From the NCBI RefSeq assembly GCF_010093535.1, contig NW_022985181.1, forward strand, positions 140,343 to 204,342: a DNA stretch of 64,000 bases, in the 5' to 3' direction. Positions 54,840-64,000 of this stretch are shown piece after piece; within the stretch, counting starts at the first letter, position 1, and each line of letters starts with the position of its first letter. Below the pieces are notes generated by a model that saw nothing but the letters and a program-made list of their open reading frames with translations, searched no databases and had not been told where the DNA came from. A program made the translations under genes and the position numbers. The DNA comes from Lindgomyces ingoldianus (taxonomy: Eukaryota > Ascomycota > Dothideomycetes > Pleosporales > Lindgomycetaceae).

Positions 54840-57310
54840 CTATCTACCTTAATCTTAATTCTAGGAAAAGAAGAATGCCTTTTTAATAATCCTAGGCCTC
54901 TTCTTCTTTAAGCTACTACTATACTCTCTTATCTCTATCTATTGATTAATATAGGGCTAGTGCTTACTATTTTTATAACTAGTCTAGATAGAACTAAGAC
55001 TCTGCTAAGACTTAAGCTACCTCTACTACTTTATTAAAAGCTTTATACTTAGCTTTAGTAAGCTCTAGGTCTAAATAATCTACCTTCTTATCTAAATACT
55101 CTACTATATAGGGTTAGCTTCTAGATATTAGCCTCTATACTAGGCTATAAATAGACGATAGACGTGTTATTAGTAACGTTATATATTCTATAGTTAATCT
55201 ATATAGATATAAGCCTTATATGATATTTTCCTCTATATCTTCTTCTTAGATACCTAGTAGATTAACCTTAACTAGATATAATAAGAGTAAGGTATTAAGA
55301 TAACTTTATTAATAAGAATATAATCAGCCTATCTAAAGTATAATTTAGTACTTTAAGTAGAAGGTATAGAGTAGACGATTAAGATAGAATAGAATAATAG
55401 AGTAGCTCTACTCTTATACCTAATCTCTCTAAGATAGGCTAACTTATAACCTACTACCCTAGACCTAGAGGGTAGAGGAGATAGTATTATAAATATAATA
55501 GCTAATTAGTTATTAATACTAGACTAGCTTACTTAGAACCTTAATTACTAGGATTAGATCTCTAATAATAACCTTAGATAGAAGATAGACTATAATCTAA
55601 CTCTGTAATACACGGGTTACGCGACTAGTAGGATTAGGTAATAGTCTAGGTTAACTAGAGTAGACTCCTTCTTTACCTAGATCTAGGTATAGAATATTAA
55701 GTAGCTATCTAGCCTAGAATGTTATATAAAAGTCGCTACCTAGATTACTAAGCTATCTTTAGTATATAGACTAGATAACTCTTTAAGCAATTAACTAGTT
55801 ATAGTTAATCTTACTATAGCTTTTATATAGCTTCCTTATTTTAATCTCTTTAGTTATCTCTATTATTTACCTCTTACCTATAAGTAAGACTTCTATAAAT
55901 TATATTACCTACTAAATTAATCTCTTTAGTTTTCTCTATTATTTACCTCTTAATTATAAGTAAGACTTCTATATATTATATTACCTACTACCTATTCTAC
56001 CTTAGAAATCTAAAAGGCTCTTGCTTAGTTCTCTTATCCTACCTGTAACGATTCTCATGAATCGTTCCATCTCGGGTCGCCCGGAACCTATCCGAAGGGT
56101 CTCCGTATCGGCTCCGACCCTGGCTCGACCCTGACTCGACTCTGCCCGGCCCCCTGCTGTTACCCCTATTCCCTCATGTATTTAGTCGCACCTCGCCCCC
56201 GTAGCTAGCTCGGTAGTTTTCTGATATCCTTTCGTACAAGGCCTATAGGTGTCAATGGCATTCCCAGGTTCAGAGTCCCCACGCACTCCCATATGCCTCT
56301 GAGTGGACTCCCACCGTATTCGGACCCATTGTCTTGCCTGCGCCGTTACACTACCTATTATAGAATAAACTAAGAGATATAGCTTTTAAAGCCTAGTTAA
56401 ACCTTAACCCTACTTCTAATACCTCTACTCTATACCTTCTACTTAAAGTACTAGAGATTATTATAGATAAGTAGATTAGATTCTTATTAATAGGGTTATT
56501 TTAATACCTTATTCTTAGTATATTTAGTTTAGGCTAATTTACTAGATATCTAAGAATAAAATACCTAGAAAGAGATTATATAAAGCTTATATTTAGTAGA
56601 ACTATAAGACTTATAATATATTAGTAGATATATTTATCGTTTATAGATTCTTTTATATAGTTAGTATAATAATAAAACTAACTCTATAAAGTAGAGTACT
56701 TAGATAAGAAGATAGATTATCTTAATACTAAGCTAGTAAAAGTAGATAAGAAGTATAAAGCTAAGATAGCTACTATAGTAGAGGCTTAGGTAAAGGTTAT
56801 CTACTTATAGAAATAGAAGGAATTTATTCTATATTACTAGGTAGAGGAAGAGAAACGTTTATAGTACTAACTAGAGGAGAATAAGAAGATAGACTATAGA
56901 GTAGATCTTCTTCTACTTTCTAGAATTAAGGTTCTAGATAATAGATTATAGATTAATCTAAAGATAGGAGATTAGGTTAATTTCTTATCTATTAGAGGTA
57001 GAGTCGAGGTTTAACTAGGCCTTAAAAGCTATACCTCTTAGTTTATTCTATAGGTATATAGAATAAGAGAACTAGATAAAAGCTATAAGATATTCTAAAG
57101 TAGAATAGGTAGTAGGTAATATAATATATAGAAATCTTACTTATAAGTAAAAGGTAAATAATAGAGAAGGCTAAAGAGATTAATTTAAGTATACTATATA
57201 AAAGCTATAGTAAGATTAACTATAACTATTTAACTACTTAAAGAGTTATCTAGTCTATATACTAAAGATAGCTTAGTAATCTAGGTAGATACCTTTATAT
57301 AAGTATCTAG
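54840..57310. repeat. Inverted pair of decayed elements
   Basis: The left arm (about 54880-56035, minus) and right arm (about 56360-57300, plus) are diverged reverse complements of each other. For example 55720-56000 matches 57080-57290 reversed, and the CTACTCTATACCTTCTACTT stretch at 56425 has its reverse near 55345. Read in the sense direction both arms give Lys/Gln-rich, coiled-coil-like fragments (VEYLDKKVDYL). I do not recognise the element. The solo LTR at 56044-56350 sits at the centre. Confidence 0.6.
56044..56350 (+). mobile_element. Solo LTR with target duplication CTACC
   Basis: A 307-base TGTAACGATTCTC...GCCGTTACA unit is flanked by CTACC at 56039-56043 and 56351-56355. It is GC-rich and undamaged next to heavily AT-rich arms, so it is younger than they are. 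Related pieces lie at 46718-47181 and 63176-63496. Confidence 0.9.
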
Positions 57311-57699
57311 GCTAGATCGTATATCAAATCTCCATAACGTGATTGGTTAGGGCAGCGATTGGATGAACGAACTGGTTACGATTAGTCAACATACGGTAGC
57401 GAATCAGGGTATCTATTGTATGCAAAAATCAGGGCATTTCTTAGCGTTCCTCAGATCTTTTTTTCCCTCACTAAAATTGTATAGGGTAACAAAATTTTAA
57501 TAGAATTCTAGATATATTAACAAATTCTTCCTAGGAACATTGTTAGTAGGTTAAAGCTTTAAGTTTATATAAAAATACTGTTCTTAGCGCTTTTTTTTAG
57601 AGTAACAGGATAATAATAGGCCTAAATTAGAGAGCTAGAGCAGCCCTAGCCCCCTAGATAGATTAGATTAACCTAGAGAGCAACCCACTAGCCTATTCT

Positions 57700-59450
57700 A
57701 CACAGGCAAGGGCGCAAGGCCTGTTAGAGAAGCCTAAGAAGCCTACTAGTAGTAATAAACAGAAGCTAGCGCGTTGTAAGTTAATCTAGTAATAGAAGTA
57801 AGTAGGAGAAGCTTACTATATCCTAGCGCCTATAAAGAGTAAGCTTTCCTCTAAGAAAGCAGTAAAAGCTACTAAAAAATCTGCTCTTTCTGCTCTAGCA
57901 TAGCAAGAAGTTGTTTCTATAGTTCCTGTCTGTTGTCCTAAGCCTAATACCTTATCTAATATACTTAGTAATAAGCTTTTTTTACTGCTAAGGAGCTTGC
58001 CTCTAACTTTTATCTTATCTTAGCCTGCTTTTGCTTCTGCGGCTGCTAGAGAGTCTTCTCCCTCTAAGCAGGTAATAGAGTTTAACGTTGCTGTACAATA
58101 TCTAATACATATAAATAGTAATAAGGCTAATAGTAAGCTAGTAGATAAAGGTGTTCTACAGGCGTTTTTCTTGCTTTTATAGGTAAAGGATTAGGTTAAC
58201 ACTATAATTAAGGGCCTATTAGTACAAGAGCATGTAAAGGGTTAAAATTTCTGTGTTACCTTACACACAGTTTAATATAGAGCTAATAAGCGCAGAGCCA
58301 GCTAGCAGCTTTAAATAATAGAGGACTTTAGGCTAAGAGAGAAGTAGAGGTTACTTACTAGTGTTAAGAACTATATAAAGCGCGTTAAAGGCGCAAATAA
58401 GGTAGATATTAAGGTAGAAGTAAAGCTTATATGTAAAGTAATAATAAAGGCCTTTCTATATAACTAGTTAGTAAATAAGCCTTTATCTAATCCTCCTATT
58501 ACTCTAGCTTCTAGAGAAAAGTTACCTTAGCAAACACAGCAGCTGTTAAATAAAAATTATACCTGCTAGAGAATCTAGGATCTTACTACTAGTATTAATA
58601 GCTAGAGTTAGATCTCTTGTATGTAGAAGTGCTATGTTCTAACCTGTAACAACTTTAAGCACCTCTACTATGTTTACTAGGCTACCTACAAGCACTACGC
58701 TGTAAGAGACGCAGATTTAGAGTTGTAGGCTTAAGGAATCTTTAAGGGCTAAGCATATGTAAATTAGCTGCTAATAAAGCTTATATAATACTAGTAAATG
58801 TTAATAGGTAACTAGCTAAGAGTTAACTTGTATAACAAGCAGAAAAAAAAGTGTTGTAGCTTCTTATTATCCTTAAGCAGTAAAGATAATCTTAGGAAGA
58901 TAATAAAGGCTGTAGAAAAGCATAAGATCTAAGAAAGACTGTAGGCTATAGAGAAAGCTGCTAAGGAATAAAAAAAGGCTTAAAAGATAAGAAAACAAGC
59001 TTTTTAATAGCAGCAGCTTTAACAACAGCTTTAGTTAACTAATTATAATATATTAGGTCCTAGTAACCTATTGTTTGCGCCTTTAAACGCGCCTTATCTG
59101 CTTCTTGCTCCCTTAGCAGGTACTCTCTGCCTAGAGACTCTCTGCCTAGAGACTCCTAAACAACCTATACCTATACTAAGCTTAAGCCCTATTGCTAGCA
59201 GCAGAAAGAATAATCTACAGGTGTTAGTAAAGGAGTTTTTTAACTAGCTTGTTAAACAGCAACTGCTTAAGGATTATAAGGACTATATACAGGCACAGGA
59301 TGTAGCAATAGATTAGAGATAGATGTTAAAGGATCTTAAAAAGATGTTAATTCTCTAGAGTAAACTATACATAGTAGTAGTAGGGGCGCTGTTTAGGTTA
59401 AAAGATAAGATAGTATAACATTTTTATAAAAAACTTTGTTAATTTAAACC
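57700..59450 (+). pseudogene. Decayed accessory gene of the long-TIR element, copy 2
   Basis: This corresponds to 24660-26600 in copy 1. A Cys-containing segment near 58610-58700 (CNNFKHLYYVY) parallels the Cys-rich part of copy 1, and the C-terminal block near 59180-59450 (LSPIASSRKNN, LLKDYKDYIQAQDVAI) is the best preserved. The protein is not recognised. Confidence 0.5.
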
Positions 59451-59599
59451 TAAATATTAAACTGCTTAAGGTCTATTAAATATCTATATAATAGCAGGGC
59501 AGAGATTAAGTCCTAAGGAGGGAATTTAATAGACTTAGGATTCTTATAAGGGTAAGGTTTTAAGTAGCTAAATAGGTTTTTTAAGAATTTAATGTCTAT

Positions 59600-60600
59600 A
59601 TTGTTCTATAGCCTAACCTCCTTATAGTCTTTATTATCCTTAGAATCCTTATTGCAACCCTGTTAAGCACAGATTTTAGCCCTTACATAATTAAGCTCCT
59701 CTAGCTTAATATATAGCCTACTAGCAGCGTATATAAAGTGTTTTCTAGTAAAAGAATTACACTTACTGCTTTTAATTACGCTCTTAAGGAACAGGCTAAA
59801 GCTTGTATACTGCTGCTAATAGTATAAATAGTTCCTCTTAATTTAGGCCTTTAATACCCTAAAGGTTAACTTAATAGGATTATAGTTAGGCAAGTACAGT
59901 AAAAGGAAGCAGACAATATAGCTAGCAGCTTTAAGAATAGTTATAACAGCTTTATTCTAATAAATTAAGACGTTATTAAAGATTATAACTATAAGCTAGG
60001 TCCTATAAGTTGCTTAAAGTGTAAAAAGAAGGTACTGCTTAATCTAATTAATAAACTCTTTATAGTTAAAATAACCTTTCTTTATTCCTATACAGGGCAG
60101 GTAACTGTTTACTGTATAGGCTAGGAGGATAGCCTATGTTTTCCCACGCTGTATATCCTAAGTATATTAACTCTTATAGCCTACAGGCCTATAAGCCTTA
60201 TGCCGCTAGCTAGTCTTCTTGTTAAAAATTAACTTGTTAAGAAACACTAAATTGTCTTACATAAAATAACAAAGAGATTAATAATAAAGCTCTTAAAGCT
60301 CTTTATTACAGCTAAGTAAGAAGGGCTGTAATACACGCCTACTTTATTTATAATCTTTAAGGTAATAAGAAATAGTAGATTAAGAGACGCGTACGCCTTG
60401 CTTTATCTATAACTAATACGCTTGTTTATCCTAGTATCTCTATCTACTGCAGACTAATTCCTTAAATAAAGCTTCTCTATCCTTATTGCTAATCTTAGCA
60501 GGTCTTCTAAGCTTTATAGTTAGTGGTTTACAGACGCTGCTATAGTTCTTTAGGTTATCCTCTACATTTTAAACTGCATAAAGAGAGCAGCTTTTACAGT
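59600..60600 (-). pseudogene. Decayed DDE_3 transposase, copy 2
   Basis: On the minus strand the region around 59780-59970 reads VIVIFNNVLIY, then LLLYLPNYNPIKLTFRVLKA, clear DDE_3 signatures with Asp-to-Asn type changes. A C-terminal block FTRKHFIYAASRLY is shared with copy 1. Frames are interrupted by stops at former Gln and Trp codons. Confidence 0.7.
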
Positions 60601-60961
60601 TAGCAATAGTAATTCTAGACTACCTAAGTAGGAGAAACTAACAGATGTTTATATAAACGCAATTATTAAGCCCTTAACTACTTAGTTTAATATACTAGGG
60701 TTGTTAGGGCTAACAAGGAAGGCTAGAGATGCTATGGGCGTGATACATTGTGACCTAACGCGTTGTTACTCTTAAAAAAGTTAGTATACGCGCTCCTTTA
60801 TACAAGATAAAAGCTTTAACTTACCTAGGGCAGTTCTATTAGGTTTTTATTAATATATAGTGGATCCTGTTGAAATTTCAATCCCTCATACAATTTTAGT
60901 GGGGGAAAAAAATTCCTGAGGGCAGTGCTAAGAAAGGCCCCGATTTTTGCATATAATAGAT

Positions 60962-61285
60962 GCAAGGAAAACATCAAATCTCTTTCCATTCGATGAGCGA
61001 AACTCACACCGAACCGCTGCAAATAAAGCCTACGCCTCAGCGTCACCAGCGGAATTCCGATCATCCCTCCTCTAAGTCATCTTCGCTGTGCCGCAGTTCG
61101 CGCGCGCGAGCTAGCTACACGTCACCCCTTCACAGCTCTCTGGTCTGAAAGCGCATATAATCGGAGGCTTAGAATCAATACTCTTGTCGTTCGGTCTCCT
61201 CGTATACATTCCCTGATATCAATTCTAGATATTTCTCCTTCTTTCTCTAGAAATTACGAGCTCATCCACCCATTGCTCCTACACG
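60962..61285 (+). promoter_or_regulatory. Probable promoter and leader of the phosphotransferase gene
   Basis: A GCATATAATCGGAGG TATA-like stretch lies near 61151-61165, about 120 bases before the start codon. A C/T-rich leader (TTCTCCTTCTTTCTCT near 61231) follows, and the ATG context is ACACGATGG. These are typical fungal promoter features, inferred by eye. Confidence 0.4.
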
Positions 61286-62671
61286 ATGGAACCACGCATG
61301 AAATTCGACGACGAGGCATGGGAGCGCAGTGATGCCATTTTCGACACATGGAAAACGAAGCTGTATGAGGAAGATACCATGCGAGCCATCGGAAATCTGA
61401 TCAAAAAACACCGTGGTGGTGTTCCCAAAGAACTGTTTGCGCCACAACGTGGAGCTTACAATGTTACCATCCGCATGCAATTTGGCGACGGAGGGTCCGC
61501 CATCATTCGAATTCCATGCCCAGGAATCCACATATTTCCTGAAGAGAAGGTCCGCAATGAGGTTGCTGTAATGAAATACATTTCGGAAAATACGACGATA
61601 CCGATCCCTCTTGTATTACACCATGGCATGATAGACGAATGCCCTGGACGCCTTGGCCCTTTCATCATCATGGAATATGTGGACGACGCGATGACACTAT
61701 CGAGTGCCCTCAATCTTCCGGGACTTTCGCCTCAAGATCGCCCTCTTCTTCATCCAGGAATAGCAGAAGAGAAATTGGTATTCGTGTACGAGCAGATCGC
61801 CGACATGATGTTACAGCTCTCCACACTCACCTTCAACAAAATTGGAGCACCCATTGAAACTGAACCGGATGTTTGGGCGGTGACTGAGCGTCCGTTGACC
61901 TTCGACATGAATGAGCTGGTGCAGCTCGGGAATTGCCCACGATCGGAACTTATCTCTGTAGCATTGGACACCTCGACTGCCTTCTACTCCGCAATCGCCG
62001 ATATGAAAACTATGCACCTCGACATGCAACACAACGATGCTATTGAATCCCCTGAAGACTGTAGGCGGAAGTACATCGGTCGCCACCTTTTCAGGAAACT
62101 TGCATCGGAGAAGCGACTGCACAATCCGGAGTTTGAGACAGGCCCTTTCCGTCTCTGGTGCGATGACTTCCGACCTGGCAATGTCCTCGTTGATAAACAT
62201 TGCCGAATCCTTTCCGTCATAGACTGGGAGTTCACGTATGCTGCACCAGCAGAGTTTGTCTACAATCCACCATGGTGGTTGCTTCTCGAGACTCCTGAGT
62301 ACTGGTTCAGAGGAATCGAAGATTGGTCCAAACTTTATCAGCCTCGCCTTGATACATTTCTCCGAGTCCTCCGTGAGCGGGAGCAGGCCGCTATGGGCCG
62401 TGGCACTCTCAAAGCGGAAAATGTGCTGTCGAATCGTATGCGAGAGAACTGGGAGGGTGGGCAGTTCTGGATCGATTATGCTGCACGAAGGTCGTGGGCT
62501 TTCGATGCAATCTTTTGGACGTACATAGATCGGAAGTTTTTTGGTGGGAATGGTAAAGGGGATGAGTATGAGGCGAGGTTGGGATTGCTTAGCAAGGAAG
62601 ATAGAGATAACATTGGGGCATTTGTGATAAAAAAGGTAGAACAGTCGAGGACGAGGACCTTACTGGAGTAG
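61286..62671 (+). CDS. Aminoglycoside-phosphotransferase-like (APH family) kinase
   Basis: An intact 461-codon intronless frame. Residues 57-77 (RGAYNVTIRMQF, then SAIIRIP) form the glycine-loop and basic-residue strand, and 126-135 is the hinge-like FIIMEYVDDA. The catalytic loop is CDDFRPGNVLVD (292-303), with D294 and N299, and the metal-binding VIDWEF has D313. The usual His-Gly before the catalytic Asp is Cys-Asp here. Known of the family: these fungal APH-domain proteins are expanded and mostly of unknown substrate, and the name does not imply drug resistance. It is isolated, with a transposon ending 326 bases upstream and LTR remnants downstream. Ordinary composition and an open frame suggest a live gene. 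Confidence 0.8.
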   Translation: MEPRMKFDDEAWERSDAIFDTWKTKLYEEDTMRAIGNLIKKHRGGVPKELFAPQRGAYNVTIRMQFGDGGSAIIRIPCPGIHIFPEEKVRNEVAVMKYISENTTIPIPLVLHHGMIDECPGRLGPFIIMEYVDDAMTLSSALNLPGLSPQDRPLLHPGIAEEKLVFVYEQIADMMLQLSTLTFNKIGAPIETEPDVWAVTERPLTFDMNELVQLGNCPRSELISVALDTSTAFYSAIADMKTMHLDMQHNDAIESPEDCRRKYIGRHLFRKLASEKRLHNPEFETGPFRLWCDDFRPGNVLVDKHCRILSVIDWEFTYAAPAEFVYNPPWWLLLETPEYWFRGIEDWSKLYQPRLDTFLRVLREREQAAMGRGTLKAENVLSNRMRENWEGGQFWIDYAARRSWAFDAIFWTYIDRKFFGGNGKGDEYEARLGLLSKEDRDNIGAFVIKKVEQSRTRTLLE

Positions 62672-63175
62672 GAAGTACTAGATAGGAGGGGTTTATTAGA
62701 CAGTTCCCTGCTTTTCTCGTGACGATTATTATAGGGTATCCTAACTACTAAAGTGTAGTAGTCAGTGGATCGTAACATTTCGCCGAAATGTTGACACGCC
62801 TAAGAGTCTGCTATGGCGCACATCCAACTAGATTGTAATTCGCGAGTATTTGTAGGGTGGTTTTTTGCTGCTAGCAGATATGCTAATGCAACCTCACACC
62901 TCCATTTAACAACCTGCATTTCGTAGCGACCTTGAATCCTCGCGATAAACGCCTTCATAGCCAATTCTTTTTAGTATACCGAGCAGACTTGGCATCGCCA
63001 CTAGAGCGGAAAAACTTATCTCTTACCTAACAATTATTAGGCTATAGTTATTGTGTAAAAGTCTTCTAGTACTTAAAAAATCTCTAATTCTTTTAATTAG
63101 CTTTTTATTTAGTAGGGTCTATTAATTATATATAAATAAACTTTATATAGCTTTTTTAAGTATTCTAATATCCTT
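62672..63175. other. Downstream of the kinase gene, no gene
   Basis: Ordinary-composition DNA runs to about 63010, then an AT-rich tract up to the LTR. No supported frame. Confidence 0.5.
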
Positions 63176-63496
63176 TGTGTGGAGGATAAAATAGCCTGGC
63201 AGTAGCTGTTCAGAAGATCGGATGAAGTGACTCTGCTATCTAAGAGAGCTGAAGGCTCTCCTTATATACACCGAGCTTCGGAACATAATATCTCCAGATC
63301 CCGAGCTGCGTCCCAGGCTCTGAGCCCCAGTCCCAGGCTCCGAGCCCCAGCCAAGGCTCTCAGTGTACGCGACACTTTGTACAAGGCCTATGGGTGTTAA
63401 TAGAATTCCCAGGTCATTAAGTCCCCACGCACTCCCATATGCCTCTGAGTAGATTCCTGCCGCATTCGGACCCATTGTCTTGCCTGTGCGGTTACA
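63176..63496 (+). mobile_element. LTR remnant related to the LTR at 56044
   Basis: It starts TGTGTGGAGGATAAAATAGC and ends GCGGTTACA. The last 120 bases (TACAAGGCCTATGGGTGTTA onward) match 56250-56350 and 47080-47176. A CCTTATATACACC TATA-type motif is present. No 5-base target duplication is visible, so the left end is uncertain. Confidence 0.65.
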
Positions 63497-63672
63497 AGGG
63501 TTAAGCTTAATTTATAGAATTCTATTATATAAGACTTTTAAAGTTATTTTATTAATAAGAAAGCAAATTTTTACCTAAGACCATAAATTAATTTAAGAAT
63601 CTAATCTAGATTTAGGATAGCGTGGATTCGGATCGATCTATCGCCAGCACTGGCGCTTATCTCACGAGCCAT

Positions 63673-63781
63673 ACCCTCTGGAGGATCCACCGGGCGTCGG
63701 CAATAGGTAGTACCAATTGCCGAGGAGGCTTTGCGCTGCTGCGCCACGCTCGACGAATCACTCCAGAGGGTCTAAGAGAAA
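63673..63781. repeat. 109-base inverted-repeat unit, possible MITE
   Basis: ACCCTCTGGAG at 63673-63683 is repeated in reverse at 63771-63781, bounding a GC-rich unit in AT-rich surroundings. An open frame (63622-63807) crosses it but shows no domain. Confidence 0.4.
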
Positions 63782-64000
63782 ATGGTACAAGCTTTAGTGT
63801 GTCTTAGCTGCAGTTATTAGGTAAAATTTCTCTACTTTACTAACATACTTCTCTATCACAACATGCCTCTAACAGCTTACTGTTTAAATAAAAGCTTACC
63901 TAGGGCTTAAACTATTATATGCATTTGCACTTTTAATTAAACCTCCCTCTATACGCTGCCTAGAGGGATCTAATTAAAAGCTTATGTAATTATACCTAAT

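Larger units (their letters stand above)
57413..60959. mobile_element. Long-TIR Tc1/mariner-type element with two decayed genes, copy 2
   Basis: A 3547-base element related to 24458-28054. The ends are CTATTGTATGCAAAAATCAG and, reversed, CTATTATATGCAAAAATCGG, flanked by AT (57411-57412 and 60960-60961), or TA if counted further in. The plus-strand gene occupies about 57700-59450 and the minus-strand DDE gene about 59600-60600. RIP-like stops occur throughout. Confidence 0.8.

Noticed and set aside
63622..63807. 61-codon plus-strand frame near the right edge
   Set aside because: It crosses a small inverted-repeat unit and has no protein-like features.

Overview
The window is nuclear DNA of a filamentous ascomycete (Pezizomycotina). 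Several things point there: a short spliceosomal intron, a purine-phosphorylase/NACHT/ankyrin receptor, a UstYa-type fragment, a FunK1 kinase relic, an aminoglycoside-phosphotransferase-like kinase, and transposons of fungal Fot1/pogo, Tc1 and hAT type. Islands of normal-composition genes sit in long, very AT-rich tracts. In those tracts dead transposase and helicase frames carry stops at former Gln codons and Asp to Asn changes, the C-to-T/G-to-A pattern of repeat-induced point mutation (RIP). I cannot name the species.

Layout. 1-2791 (-): 5' part of a PNP-NACHT-ankyrin gene that runs off the left edge. 3367-8888: nested Fot1/pogo-like elements of two related subfamilies, one with GGCCGGCC in its terminal repeats. 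8889-9400: Tc1-type relic. 11376-20936 (-): an intact 3186-codon intronless gene for a Tc-toxin A-type protein. 21678-28245 (+): the divergent B-component gene, broken by a probable frameshift and two transposons (22099-24221 and 24458-28054), then fused to a scrap of a UstYa-like gene that ends at a solo LTR (28483-28653). 30166-30772 (-): FunK1 relic. 30815-33147: Fot1-like element carrying a hAT-type MITE. 33165-34174 (-): decayed chromodomain gene. 34640-36057: remains of an unrecognised gene split by a second copy of the MITE, which itself holds an LTR. 36598-46715: a 10.1-kb element with terminal inverted repeats, a RIP-decayed RecQ-like helicase (+), a second decayed gene (-), tandem arrays and an assembly gap. 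46716-47430: rearranged LTRs. 48470-49831 (+): intact CoA-dependent-type acyltransferase. 51144-53670: more Fot1-like copies. 54840-57310: inverted pair of decayed elements with a solo LTR at the centre. 57413-60959: second copy of the element that split the toxin B gene. 61286-62671 (+): intact phosphotransferase-family kinase. 63176-63496: LTR remnant.

How it fits together. The central story is a toxin-complex locus, presumably acquired from bacteria, whose A gene is still open while its divergent B partner is dead. It lies in a transposon graveyard where exact target-site duplications allow the insertions to be ordered. Intact genes other than TcA are single unrelated islands (a receptor-like NTPase, an acyltransferase, a kinase), as is typical of accessory or subtelomere-like compartments. 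No CRISPR array, rRNA, tRNA or bacterial operon was found.
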